Assembly: GCF_022678645.1 (NCBI RefSeq)
Contig: NZ_JALBWV010000009.1
Location: 124,001 to 188,000, forward strand
DNA from: Saccharopolyspora soli
GTDB taxonomy: Bacteria > Actinomycetota > Actinomycetes > Mycobacteriales > Pseudonocardiaceae
Reading direction: 5' to 3'
DNA: 64,000 bases
Below the pieces are notes generated by a model. It saw only the letters and a program-made list of their open reading frames with translations. It was not told the DNA's origin and did not search any database. Shown here piece by piece: positions 8,676-18,987 of the stretch (the stretch's first letter is position 1; each line of letters opens with the position of its first letter). The position numbers and the translations under genes were made by a program.

Positions 8676-9983
8676 CTAGTACAGCCGCTGCCAGCGGCGT
8701 CTGGTCGTCGTGTTGTCCGGGTCGTAGTTGCGGCCCGGGACGTACTGGGGTTCGGTCAAATCCCGGTGGCGGGTGCGGCGCCGCCAGGGCCGGGTCACCG
8801 CCCGGTAGACCATCCAGGTGCACATCAGCGCGAACGGCAGCAGGTCGTCGCGGGCGAACCAGGCGGTCTCGTGCGCACCTCGCACCGACTTCGCCCAGGC
8901 CCGCAACCCGAGCTCACCGCGCCGCCAGTACCGCAGCGCGGCGATCGGGTCGTAGTTCTCCACCAGGAACCGCCGCCCCACCGGCAGCTCCCCGGTCCGG
9001 ATCTGCTGACCCGTGAGGTCCAGGTAGGACGCGAGTGCGACGTCCATGCCCGCGCTGTCGTGGAACAGCCGGAACTGGGCGCCCAGCCGCGGGTTGAAGT
9101 CCAGCAGCTTGTAGCGCTCGTCGCGGGCGTCCCACCGGAAGTCCAGATCGACGATGCCGCTGAAGGCCAGCTTTTCCAGCAGCGTGGTCGCCGAACGCAG
9201 CAGCTCGTCGTTGTGCGCGCAACGACCCAGGCTGGTCAACCCGGCGTGCGCCGGGTAGGAGCGCTCCTTGACGCCGGTGAAGGCCGGGCGGCACACCGAA
9301 TCGCTGTCGCAGTAGCCGTGGAAGAACCAGTCGTGGCCAGGCCCGCCGGGGATGAACTCCTGCAGCATCAGCCCGCCCACGGCCTCATCGCCGCAAAGCT
9401 CGTAGAGCTCGGCCAACTCCTCGGTGTCGCCGACGATCGTGGTGCTGCGCACCTCGACCGCATCCGCCCGCCACGGCGCGGCGAGCTTGGCCACCAGCGG
9501 AAAGCCCACCTTGGCCGCGAAATCCAGCGCCTGGTCCCATGTGCCGGTCAGAGTCGCTTCGGCGCACGGCACGCCCAACCGGCGGCACAGTTCGTACATC
9601 GAGTACTTCCCGGCCACCTGGCGCGGCAGATCTCGGGGCGGTTGCGGGAACTCGAACCACGACCGCAGCGGATCACCGTGCTCGGCGAGGAAGATCGCGG
9701 CGGCGTCGTCGGTCGGGATCAGCACCGACGTCCGCCCGATCCGTTCGGCCAGCTGCGCCAGCCCGTAAAGGATCGCCTCGCGGTCCGCCGGATCCGGGCT
9801 CCACAGCCACCGACCGCGCAGGTAGCGGGAGTGCGCCGCCGGAGCGAGCGAATCCTCCTGCACCGCGTACACCGGCACTCCGACCCGGCCGAGACTGCGG
9901 ATCACCCCGAGCCCGCCGTGGTGCATGACGTTCGGGTCGAGCTTGAACACCACCGCTGGGGTGGTCGTGTCGAACGGGACCAT
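8676..9983 (-). CDS. ATP-grasp ligase (carboxylate-amine/thiol type)
   Basis: 435 aa from ATG 9983, preceded by AAGGGG; a start at 10010 would overlap the upstream gene. The N-terminal part (VVFKLDPNVMHHGGLGVIRSL) is a pre-ATP-grasp domain. The ATP-grasp fold shows FPLVAKLAAPW, GLMLQEFIPG (phosphate/ribose side), IVDLDFRWDARD and LLDFNPRLGAQFRL (Mg-binding DxNPR). Family members activate a carboxylate as an acyl phosphate and join it to an amine. In this context it may attach an amino acid or short acid to a sugar, or build a small precursor, but no substrate can be inferred. A basic Trp/Arg-rich tail of about 60 residues follows the core. Confidence 0.85.
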   Translation of the reverse strand: MVPFDTTTPAVVFKLDPNVMHHGGLGVIRSLGRVGVPVYAVQEDSLAPAAHSRYLRGRWLWSPDPADREAILYGLAQLAERIGRTSVLIPTDDAAAIFLAEHGDPLRSWFEFPQPPRDLPRQVAGKYSMYELCRRLGVPCAEATLTGTWDQALDFAAKVGFPLVAKLAAPWRADAVEVRSTTIVGDTEELAELYELCGDEAVGGLMLQEFIPGGPGHDWFFHGYCDSDSVCRPAFTGVKERSYPAHAGLTSLGRCAHNDELLRSATTLLEKLAFSGIVDLDFRWDARDERYKLLDFNPRLGAQFRLFHDSAGMDVALASYLDLTGQQIRTGELPVGRRFLVENYDPIAALRYWRRGELGLRAWAKSVRGAHETAWFARDDLLPFALMCTWMVYRAVTRPWRRRTRHRDLTEPQYVPGRNYDPDNTTTRRRWQRLY

Positions 9984-9997
9984 CAGCGACAACCCCT

Positions 9998-11344
9998 TCA
10001 CAGCACGCACCGGTGCGGTACGGCGTCGAACTGGTAGGTCGCGTCGAGCACCCGCGGGCAGTCCCGCGCCCAGCTGTAGTCGATGCCCGGATGCACGGTG
10101 TGGATCACCGCGACGTCCCAGTCCCGGCCGCGGGGCGCGATCTCACCGGTCATCCGGGCGCCGTCGGGCAGGGTGATCTCCGGCAGCAGCGGGTCGTGGT
10201 AGTGCGCGTCGATGCCCAGCCGCCGCAGCCCCGCCAGGATCGGCAGCGCAGGCGATTCCCGCAGGTCCTGCACGCCCGCCTTGTAGCTGACCCCGGCGAC
10301 CACCACTCGGGCCCCGGAGTGGTCGATGCCCGCTTCGCCGAGCATCTCCACCACCCGCTGCACCACTCGGCCGGGCCGCTGGTCGATCGAACGCATCGCC
10401 TGCTCGATCACCGGAACCGCCAGGCCGTGGCTGCCCAGCTGCCACAGCAGGTAGTGCGGATCGCACGGGATGCAGTGCCCGCCGACACCGGGACCGGGGA
10501 AGCTGCCCAGGAACCCGTACGGCTTGGTCCCGGCCGCGATGGTCACTTCGATCGGATCCAGGCCCAGCACCGCGCACGCGTCGGCGATCTCGTTGGCCAG
10601 CGCCAGGTTCACCGCCCGGAAGATGTTCTCGTAGAGCTTGGTCAGCTCCGCGGCCTCCGGCGAGCTCACCAGGTACACCGAGTCGGTCATCCGCCGGATG
10701 ACCGCACCGGCCCGCTCGGCGCACCGCTGGGTGACGCCGCCGACGACGCGCGGGGTTTCCCGTTGCACGTGGTCGAAATTGCCGGGGTCGATGCGCTCCG
10801 GGCTGAACGCCACCTGCACGTCGGTGCCCACTTCCAGGCCCCGGTCGCGCAGCGGTTCGACCAGCAGCTGCCGGGTGGTGCCGACGAACGTGGTCGAGGT
10901 CAGGATGATCACCTGGCCGCGGTGCGCGAATGACACGACGGTCTCGCACGCGGCCCGCAAGGCGGCCAGGTCCGGCTGGTGCTCGGCGTCCACCGGCGTC
11001 GGCACGCACATGATCACCACGTCGGCGCCGGAGAGCACCGACGGGTCGCTGGACAGCCGCAGGTTGCCAGCGGCCAGCGCGGCCGACATCCGCCGCCGCT
11101 CGATCTCGGGCAGATCCACATCGCCGGTCTTGATCGCCCGCAACCGGTCCTCGCTGATGTCGAAGCCGGTGACCTGCGCGGTCGGCGACTGCAACGCGCA
11201 GGCGGTGGGCAATCCGACGTAGCCGAGCCCGACGACGACCACCGATTCGGTGCGTTCGGGCGCGGTCGGTTCGAATGCGACCAGTCGATCGACCAGCAGT
11301 CGTTCCCGACCGTTGATCGCCAAGGCCAGCGGGTGTTCGCTCAC
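9998..11344 (-). CDS. UDP-glucose/UDP-ManNAc-type nucleotide-sugar dehydrogenase
   Basis: 448 aa from GTG 11344, with GGGGGAGGG just upstream. NAD site VVVVGLGYVG (35-44). Catalytic Lys region TKLYEN (K236) and active Cys291 in GVGGHCIPCDP are both intact. The C-terminal UDP-binding domain ends with VLDATYQF. The family performs two successive NAD-dependent oxidations of a nucleotide hexose to the uronic acid. The IPCDP and SFPGPGVGG context resembles UDP-N-acetyl-mannosamine/glucosamine dehydrogenases (WecC/WbpA) more than UDP-glucose dehydrogenase, but I cannot settle this by eye. The gene should supply an acidic sugar to the polymer. It is second in the operon after the deacetylase. Confidence 0.92.
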   Translation of the reverse strand: MSEHPLALAINGRERLLVDRLVAFEPTAPERTESVVVVGLGYVGLPTACALQSPTAQVTGFDISEDRLRAIKTGDVDLPEIERRRMSAALAAGNLRLSSDPSVLSGADVVIMCVPTPVDAEHQPDLAALRAACETVVSFAHRGQVIILTSTTFVGTTRQLLVEPLRDRGLEVGTDVQVAFSPERIDPGNFDHVQRETPRVVGGVTQRCAERAGAVIRRMTDSVYLVSSPEAAELTKLYENIFRAVNLALANEIADACAVLGLDPIEVTIAAGTKPYGFLGSFPGPGVGGHCIPCDPHYLLWQLGSHGLAVPVIEQAMRSIDQRPGRVVQRVVEMLGEAGIDHSGARVVVAGVSYKAGVQDLRESPALPILAGLRRLGIDAHYHDPLLPEITLPDGARMTGEIAPRGRDWDVAVIHTVHPGIDYSWARDCPRVLDATYQFDAVPHRCVL

Positions 11345-11451
11345 GGTCCCTCCCCCAGTTCGCCGTGCTGCTGGAGGAAACCGTCGCATCGGAACTACCG
11401 GCCAGTACTCCCACAGCGGGGGGAGCGCGATTACCGAAACTTGAGGAACGC

Positions 11452-12192
11452 TCAGCGCTTGTTGGTCAACTCGTGCCGAACCCGCTTGGCCAGCAGCCGC
11501 AACGATCCGTCCCGATCACCCACATAGGTGCGCGGCAGGGCGTGCCAGCCGGAGAACGACGACCGCCAGATGGCGCACGCGTAGTCGTACCCGGCGGCCG
11601 CCACGGTGTTCATCACCCGCACGTCGACGTCCCCGTACGGGTAGCAGAACCCACCCACGTCCTGCCCGGAGATCGCGCGCAGCAGCTCGCGGCTCTCGGC
11701 CACCTCGGCGAGCAGTTCACCATCGTCCAGTTCGGACATGTGCTGGTGCAGCAGTCCGTGCGAGCCGATCTCCACACCGGCCTCGGCCATGTCGCGGATC
11801 TGCTGGGCGGTCATCAGCTGCTTGCGCGGCCCGGCTGGATCCCAGACGTTGCGCCCGCCCAACCGCCCGGCGATTACGAAGACCGTCGCGGTGCACCCGT
11901 GGCGCACCAGCGCGGGCTGCACGTTGTGGGCGAAGTCGGCGTAGCCGTCGTCGAAGGTCAACCCGACCAACCCGCGGCTGTCACCCATCCGGCGCGCCTG
12001 CATCAGCTCCCGCATGGACACCCCGCGCAGCCCGTTGCGGCGCAGCCAGCCCAACTGCCGGTCGAAGCGGCGCGGGTCGACGGTCACCAGGTACGGATCG
12101 TGGCCGTATACGGCGACCGAGTGATACATCAACACGTACGGGAACGGACGCGCGGTGTCCTGCGACGTCCACTTGCTCACGGTCTGCGTCAT
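11452..12192 (-). CDS. Polysaccharide deacetylase (NodB domain)
   Basis: 246 aa. It carries the NodB metal-binding motifs of carbohydrate esterase family 4: LTFDDGYAD (79-86, with D81/D82) and the His pair in SHGLLHQHM (H145, H149). GGFCYPYGD is the third conserved motif. No signal peptide or membrane helix is evident, so it may act in the cytoplasm or on a lipid-linked intermediate; exported CE4 enzymes usually have one. It removes N-acetyl (or O-acetyl) groups from GlcNAc-type sugars. It is the first gene of the minus-strand run. The start ATG has AGGAAAG 11 bases upstream. Confidence 0.9.
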   Translation of the reverse strand: MTQTVSKWTSQDTARPFPYVLMYHSVAVYGHDPYLVTVDPRRFDRQLGWLRRNGLRGVSMRELMQARRMGDSRGLVGLTFDDGYADFAHNVQPALVRHGCTATVFVIAGRLGGRNVWDPAGPRKQLMTAQQIRDMAEAGVEIGSHGLLHQHMSELDDGELLAEVAESRELLRAISGQDVGGFCYPYGDVDVRVMNTVAAAGYDYACAIWRSSFSGWHALPRTYVGDRDGSLRLLAKRVRHELTNKR

Positions 12193-12297
12193 GACATCGC
12201 CGCTTTCCTAGGCAGCAGATCACGCAAACGCTAAGCAACCAGCGCCGTATCGGGATCACTCCGGTGCGGTAATCGACCTACCCAATGAGCACGAACC

Positions 12298-14022
12298 TCA
12301 CAACGCCCCGTACTCACCCACCCGGCGACCGGCCACCCAGGTCTGCAGCGTCCCGGTCTGCCAGCGGGCCCGGCCGGGCGGCGGCTCCAGCGGGTCCTGG
12401 TCGAGGATGACGAAGTCCGCCCACTTCCCCGGTTCCAGGCTGCCCAGCACCCGTTCCTGGTGCGCGGCGAACGCGGCGTCGAGGGTGAACGAGCGCACCG
12501 CCTCCACCGGGCGCATCGCCTGCTCCGGATACCACCCGCCGACCGGCTGGCCCTCGCGGTCGGTGCGGGTGATCGCGGCGTGCAGGCCGTCGAACGGGTT
12601 TTCCGACGACACCGGGAAGTCCGAGCCGGAGGCGATGGTGATGCCCTGGTCGAGCATGGTCCGCCACGCGTAGGCGCCCGCGATCCGCCGGTGCCCGACA
12701 CGCGTCTCGGCCATGTTCATGTCGTCGGTGGCGTGCACCGGTTGCATCGAAGCGATGATGCCGTTCGTCCGGAGTCGGGAGATGTCCTCCACCGCCAGGA
12801 CTTGCGCGTGCTCGATGCGATTCCGCAGCTGGCTGCCGACCTCGGCGCTGGCCGCCGCGTAGGCGTCGAGCACCATCCGGTTGCCGGCGTCGCCGATGGC
12901 GTGCGTGGCGACCTGGAAACCGTCCCGCATCACCTGCGTGACGCGATTCTTCAGCTCGGCGGAATCCATCTGCGGCAGCCCTGAGTTGCCCGGATCGTCG
13001 TCGTAGGGCTGCAACATCGCCGCGCCGTGGCTGCCGAGCGCGCCGTCGATGTAGAGCTTCACGGTGCGCACCCGCAGCATGTCGTTGACGAACGAATCAC
13101 CGCGCGCCTGCACGCCGAGCTCGCGATACGCGTCGTAGCTCAGGAACGAATTGACGCGGATGGTCAGCTCACCAGCGTTGGCCAGTTGGTGCAGCACCGC
13201 GAGTTCGGCCGCGCTGGTGCCAGCGTCGCTGACCGAGGTGAGCCCGACCTCGTTGAGTTTGCGTTGCGCGGCGAGGAAGTTCTGCTTGATGTCGTCAACG
13301 GTCGGCTTCGGCAGGTGCCGCTCGACGAGGTCCTGCGCGGCATCGACGAACGCACCGCTGGGCGCACCGTCCGGCCCGCGCACGATCTCACCGCCCGGCG
13401 GGGTCGGCGTGTCCCGGTTGACGCCGACCTGCCGCAGCGCGGCCGAGTTCGCCACCCCGGCGTGCCCGTCGACGCGGACCAGCCACACCGGCCGGTCGGG
13501 TACCACCGCGTCCAGGTCCGCCGCGGACGGCAACCGGCCGAGCCCCCAGATCACGTCGTTCCAGCCGCGCCCCTGGATCCAAGGCCGATCCGGGCGCTGC
13601 TCCGCGAACGTGCGCAGCGCTCGCATCGCCTCCGCCAACGACTTCGTCCCGGCCAGGTTGAGCTGCGAGATGTTGGCCCCGAACTGCCCGAAGTGCCCAT
13701 GCGCATCGTGCAGTCCGGGGATGAGCACGCGCCCGCGCCCGTCGATGCGTTCGGCGCCACCGGCGGTGCCGACGTCCAGCCCGCCGACGCGACCATCGGC
13801 TTCGATCAACAGGCTGCTGAACTCGTACGGCCCACTGGCGGTCAGGGTGAACCCGCGCACGTTGTCGATCAACGTCCGCCCGGTCCGCGGACCAGCGCCG
13901 GGATCACCGCTCGCGCAACCGGCGGAGACCGCGGCCCCCGCAGTGGCCAGTCCGACGAGCTTGAGGAACTGCGCCCGCGAGATCCGGGGCTGCGGGGAAC
14001 GCTGACAGCACGCCTGGCACAT
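12298..14022 (-). CDS. YtcJ-like amidohydrolase, exported
   Basis: 574 aa. The N-terminus has a Tat-like signal (SRAQFLKLVGLATAG, with one Arg of the twin replaced) and a possible lipobox ending SAGC. The metal-dependent amidohydrolase barrel shows HDAHGHFGQFG (HxH), a long YtcJ-type insert, RIEHAQV, HAIGDAGN and a late Asp in ASGSDFPV. YtcJ-group enzymes hydrolyse amides or related bonds with a binuclear metal site; the true substrate is unknown. RBS GGAGGTCGGCC precedes the ATG. The gene stands alone, 105 bases from the deacetylase, and has its own promoter with a palindromic operator (see 14066-14098). Confidence 0.88.
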   Translation of the reverse strand: MCQACCQRSPQPRISRAQFLKLVGLATAGAAVSAGCASGDPGAGPRTGRTLIDNVRGFTLTASGPYEFSSLLIEADGRVGGLDVGTAGGAERIDGRGRVLIPGLHDAHGHFGQFGANISQLNLAGTKSLAEAMRALRTFAEQRPDRPWIQGRGWNDVIWGLGRLPSAADLDAVVPDRPVWLVRVDGHAGVANSAALRQVGVNRDTPTPPGGEIVRGPDGAPSGAFVDAAQDLVERHLPKPTVDDIKQNFLAAQRKLNEVGLTSVSDAGTSAAELAVLHQLANAGELTIRVNSFLSYDAYRELGVQARGDSFVNDMLRVRTVKLYIDGALGSHGAAMLQPYDDDPGNSGLPQMDSAELKNRVTQVMRDGFQVATHAIGDAGNRMVLDAYAAASAEVGSQLRNRIEHAQVLAVEDISRLRTNGIIASMQPVHATDDMNMAETRVGHRRIAGAYAWRTMLDQGITIASGSDFPVSSENPFDGLHAAITRTDREGQPVGGWYPEQAMRPVEAVRSFTLDAAFAAHQERVLGSLEPGKWADFVILDQDPLEPPPGRARWQTGTLQTWVAGRRVGEYGAL

Positions 14023-14065
14023 GGCCGACCTCCATTGGTCGCGCTCGCGTGATCAACTCCCAGCT

Positions 14066-14098
14066 GAAGGTAAGGCCAAAGTCATTGACCAGTCAATG
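14066..14098 (-). promoter_or_regulatory. Promoter and TetR-type operator of the amidohydrolase gene
   Basis: Reading the minus strand, TTGACT (14095-14090) and TACCTT (14071-14066) are 18 bases apart, a good sigma-70-type promoter. A perfect palindrome, TCATTGAC-CA-GTCAATGA (14081-14098), covers the -35 box. Eight-base arms with a two-base centre are typical of TetR-family sites, so repression by steric block is likely. No regulator gene is adjacent. Confidence 0.65.
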
Positions 14099-14173
14099 AA
14101 CCACCGGAGCGCACCGCAACCGCCGAGCCCGAGCCCTGCTTACGCACAGCACCAGCCCCGGTGGTCCCCAAGA

Positions 14174-14223
14174 GGGTCGTGAGTGCGAAAGCGGGTTGGA
14201 GCCCGATCACGCACTCACGACCC
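14174..14223. repeat. Perfect 14-bp inverted repeat (palindromic element)
   Basis: Arms GGGTCGTGAGTGCG (14174-14187) and CGCACTCACGACCC (14210-14223) pair perfectly around a 22-base loop, which itself contains CGGG/CCCG. It is GC-rich and lies 70 bases from the amidohydrolase promoter. No T-run follows, so a simple terminator is doubtful. It looks like a dispersed actinobacterial palindromic repeat. Confidence 0.7.
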
Positions 14224-14372
14224 AGGAAAGACTCACGGGCGAAACACAACCGGCTGGCGCTGAGCAACACGCCTTCTGTTGCCGCTTGGCCAGGTTCGTG
14301 CCGCTGTCGCGGAATTCTGCCGGACTGGTGCCCGGCCCACCTACATCGAGTGGCAGCCCGGTCAGTACTACT

Positions 14373-14405
14373 GAAGCCCCACCGCGAGAACCACGGCGGG
14401 GCTTC
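14373..14405 (-). terminator. Hairpin after korB
   Basis: GAAGCCCC (14373-14380) pairs with GGGGCTTC (14398-14405), extended by CCG/CGG after one mismatch. It starts 16 bases after the korB stop. No T-run follows, as is common for actinobacterial terminators. Confidence 0.6.
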
Positions 14406-14420
14406 ATGTGTTGCTAACCG

Positions 14421-15481
14421 TCAGATCGTCCAGGTGTCGTTGCCCGTGAGGAGGGACTGGAGGTTCGCAGCCTTCGCTTGCTTCGCTCCGTCGACCTGGG
14501 CTCGGGCCAGGTCGTCGTAGGTCGGCCGCTGGGCGGCTCGGAAGATGCCCGTCACCGCCGGGCTCAGGTCCTGGCCTCCCAGGCGGGACAGAGCGAAGGC
14601 GTAGGACGGGTCGTCCCTGGTGATGTCGTGCACCACCACGTCGCTCTCGTCCACTTCGGACAGCTTCGAGATCCGGAAGCCGCCGTCGCCGTTCGGCACC
14701 ACGCCGTAGCGCTCATCCTCCGGGCCGAACACGACCGGTTCGCCGTGCTTCAGCGGGACGATCCGGCGCTGCTTCTCCTCGTTGTCCTTGAGGACGTCGA
14801 AGGCCCCGTCGTTGAAGATCGGGCAGTTCTGGTAGATCTCCACCAGCGCGCTGCCCCGGTGCTGCGCTGCCGCCTGCAGCGTCTCGGTCACGCTCGCGCG
14901 GTCCGAGTCGATCACCCGCGCCACGAACGACGCCTCCGCGCCCAGGGCCAGCGACACCGGGTTGAACGGGTGGTCGAGCGAACCGACCGGGGTCGACTTG
15001 GTGACCTTGCCGACCTCGCTGGTCGGCGAGTACTGGCCCTTGGTCAGGCCGTAGATCCGGTTGTTGAACAGCAGGATCTTCAGGTTCACGTTGCGGCGCA
15101 GGGCGTGGATGAGGTGGTTGCCGCCGATGGACAGCGCGTCGCCGTCACCGGTGACCACCCACACCGACAGGTCCGGCCGGGAGGTGGCCAGGCCGGTGGC
15201 GATCGCCGGCGCCCGGCCGTGGATGGAGTGCATCCCGTAGGTGTTCATGTAGTACGGGAACCGGGACGAGCACCCGATGCCCGAGATGAACACGATGTTC
15301 TCCCGCTTGAGCCCCAGCGACGGCAGGAAGCTCTGCACCGCGTTGAGCACGACGTAGTCGCCGCACCCCGGGCACCAGCGGACCTCTTGGTCGGACTTGA
15401 AGTCCTTGGCCTTCTGCGGCTCGTCGGTGACCGGCACCCCGGCCAACCCGCCGAGCACCGGCATTCCCAGCTCCGTTGCGG

Positions 15482-15485
<4 letters not shown>
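14421..15485 (-). CDS. korB: 2-oxoacid:ferredoxin oxidoreductase beta subunit
   Basis: 354 aa. The beta subunit holds thiamine diphosphate and a 4Fe-4S cluster: VRWCPGCGD (C38, C41), SGIGCSSRFPYY with a third Cys, and the TPP motif VVTGDGDALSIGGNH. With KorA it would oxidatively decarboxylate 2-oxoglutarate (or pyruvate) to the acyl-CoA, reducing ferredoxin; in aerobic actinomycetes it serves as an alternative TCA-cycle step. The GTG start overlaps the korA stop (GTGA). 2-Oxoglutarate is favoured by resemblance to mycobacterial KorB, but other 2-oxoacids are possible. Confidence 0.93.
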
Positions 15486-17359
<1,874 letters not shown>

Positions 17360-17662
17360 TCGACCCGTTCCCTTTCACCTGCAGGCAACGCAACTCTGTG
17401 GCAAACGATACAGGTCCGTCTTCTATTCCGATCAGAAGTGGGCCTTGCTCCGCTGACCTCCGCACGTTGGCGCACACCGGTCGTGCCGAGGCCAGGCTCG
17501 TGCGGTGGATCTACCGGTCCCCCGTACCGCGAATTCTTGTGATCTGCAACACGACTGATCACTTCCCATGATGCGGGAGCACGTTCGCCGGAACGGCCGA
17601 TACCTTCACGCGACCTCGTCGGTTTACATCACTGCGACGATCTAGTCGCGCTGGAGGAAACA
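17360..17662. other. 303-base divergent intergenic region
   Basis: It separates korA (minus) from the esterase gene (plus) and must carry both promoters. I see no convincing paired -35/-10 boxes, no strong palindrome and no gene in it. Confidence 0.5.
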
Positions 17663-18607
17663 ATGCCGTTGCATCCGGACGCCGAGCCGTTTGTCGCACT
17701 GATGCAGGAGCACTTCCCCGACCTCGGCGGCGCGGTCACCGACGCGGCCGAGGCCAGGACACTGATGGCCGATGGAGCGGCCGACCGGCCCCGCCCGCCG
17801 GTGGCGAAGGTGGCGGATCGACGCATCCCCGGCCCGCCGGGTGTCGAGATCCCGGTGCGCATCTACTGGCCCAGCGTCGACGGCGACCCACTTCCGGTGG
17901 TCGTGTTCTTCCACGGCGGCGGCTGGGTGCTCGGCGACCTGGAGAGCCACGACGGCACCGCCCGCGCCCTGGCCAACGGCTCCGGCGCGATAGTCATCGC
18001 AGTGCACTACCGGCTCGCCCCGGAGCACCGCTACCCGGCGGCGGCCGAGGACTGCTACGCCGCGACGCGCTGGGCCGCCGAACACGCCGCCGAACTCGGC
18101 GGCGACCCGACCCGCCTCGCGGTCGCCGGGGACAGCGCGGGCGGCAACCTCGCCGCGGTGACGGCGCTGCTGGCTGCCGAGCGCGGTGGCCCGCAGCTGA
18201 CCTTCCAACTGCTGATCTACCCGGTCACCGACCACGACTTCACCAATGAGTCCTATCTGGACAGCGCACCGGACTGCCTGCTGACCAAAGGCCACATGGT
18301 GTGGTTCTGGGACCAGTACGTACCGGACGTCGCCGACCGGAACCAGCCATACGCCTCGCCGCTGCGAGCCGAAGACCTAGCCGGACTGCCCCCAGCGCAC
18401 GTCCTCACCGTCGGACGCGACCCGCTGCGAACCGAAGGACAGCGCTACGCCGAAAGGCTTCAGGAAGCGGGCGTGCCGACGACCGTCCAGCACTGTCCGG
18501 GCCTGTTCCACGGTTTCGCCGGAGGCGCCGACGAGATCCCGGTCGCCGCAGAAGCGATGGCCGAAGTCCACAAGGTGCTACGCGAAGCGCTCAAAGCCCA
18601 TCCTTGA
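17663..18607 (+). CDS. HSL-family alpha/beta hydrolase (esterase/lipase)
   Basis: 314 aa. Hormone-sensitive-lipase (family IV) signatures: the oxyanion HGGGW at 84-88, nucleophile S158 in GDSAGGN, the Asp in GRDPLRTEG and the His in LFHGF. All triad members are present. No signal peptide is seen, so it is probably cytoplasmic and acts on short-chain esters or lactones. GGAGGAAACA precedes the ATG. It stands alone, divergent from korA and followed by a small hairpin. Confidence 0.9.
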   Translation: MPLHPDAEPFVALMQEHFPDLGGAVTDAAEARTLMADGAADRPRPPVAKVADRRIPGPPGVEIPVRIYWPSVDGDPLPVVVFFHGGGWVLGDLESHDGTARALANGSGAIVIAVHYRLAPEHRYPAAAEDCYAATRWAAEHAAELGGDPTRLAVAGDSAGGNLAAVTALLAAERGGPQLTFQLLIYPVTDHDFTNESYLDSAPDCLLTKGHMVWFWDQYVPDVADRNQPYASPLRAEDLAGLPPAHVLTVGRDPLRTEGQRYAERLQEAGVPTTVQHCPGLFHGFAGGADEIPVAAEAMAEVHKVLREALKAHP

Positions 18608-18654
18608 ACTCGCTTTGCACAGCAGCGCGAGTGACGCTCCGTTCAGTTGAGCGG

Positions 18655-18669
18655 TGAAGGGCGCCTTCA
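18655..18669. terminator. Short palindrome after the esterase gene
   Basis: TGAAGG-GCG-CCTTCA forms a six-pair hairpin 47 bases after the stop. It may end the esterase transcript or be a copy of a common actinobacterial palindromic repeat. Confidence 0.4.
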
Positions 18670-18717
18670 TCGACAAAGACCCGCCGATCGCTTTAATTTA
18701 GTGACAGTCTACAAGCG

Positions 18718-18987
18718 TTATGCGCCTGGGTTAGCGCCGGGATTTTCGGGTTGGACCGAGGCGACGAACTCTTGGAAGTCGCCCACGACATCGCTGAACT
18801 GATCTTCCGTAGCAGTGAGACTCAGCCTGATGACCGCCCGCTCGCTAGGTCGATCTTTGTCCGACATGGACAGGTACACCTGACACTGGATCAGCTCAGT
18901 GAGATTCTCTTGAATCCACGTAGTAACCCTCAGGACCTGGGTCAAACCGGGGGCTTCGTTAGACCCGAATTCGGTTCGTTGGGACAA
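18718..18987 (-). CDS. Small hypothetical protein downstream of T7SS effector remnant
   Basis: 89 aa if read from TTG 18987; ATG 18867 is an alternative that would give 49 aa. I do not recognise the family. The body (TWIQENLTELIQCQVYL ... DQFSDVVGDFQEFVASV) is acidic and soluble. It overlaps the 3' end of the secretion-signal gene by 46 bases in another frame, with no strong ribosome site. It could be a small immunity-type partner or the misframed rest of a larger effector. Base composition is less GC-rich than the flanking genes. Confidence 0.4.
   Translation of the reverse strand: MSQRTEFGSNEAPGLTQVLRVTTWIQENLTELIQCQVYLSMSDKDRPSERAVIRLSLTATEDQFSDVVGDFQEFVASVQPENPGANPGA

Larger units (their letters stand above)
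14023..14420. other. 398-base intergenic region
   Basis: Besides the promoter/operator above, this gap holds a long inverted repeat (14174-14223) and the korAB terminator hairpin (14373-14405). The short open frames in it have no ribosome site or codon bias, and I see no gene. Confidence 0.6.

Noticed and set aside
14082-14417. Small open frames in the gap between the amidohydrolase and korB
   Set aside because: They cross the operator, the inverted repeat and the terminator hairpin and have no ribosome site or recognisable domain.
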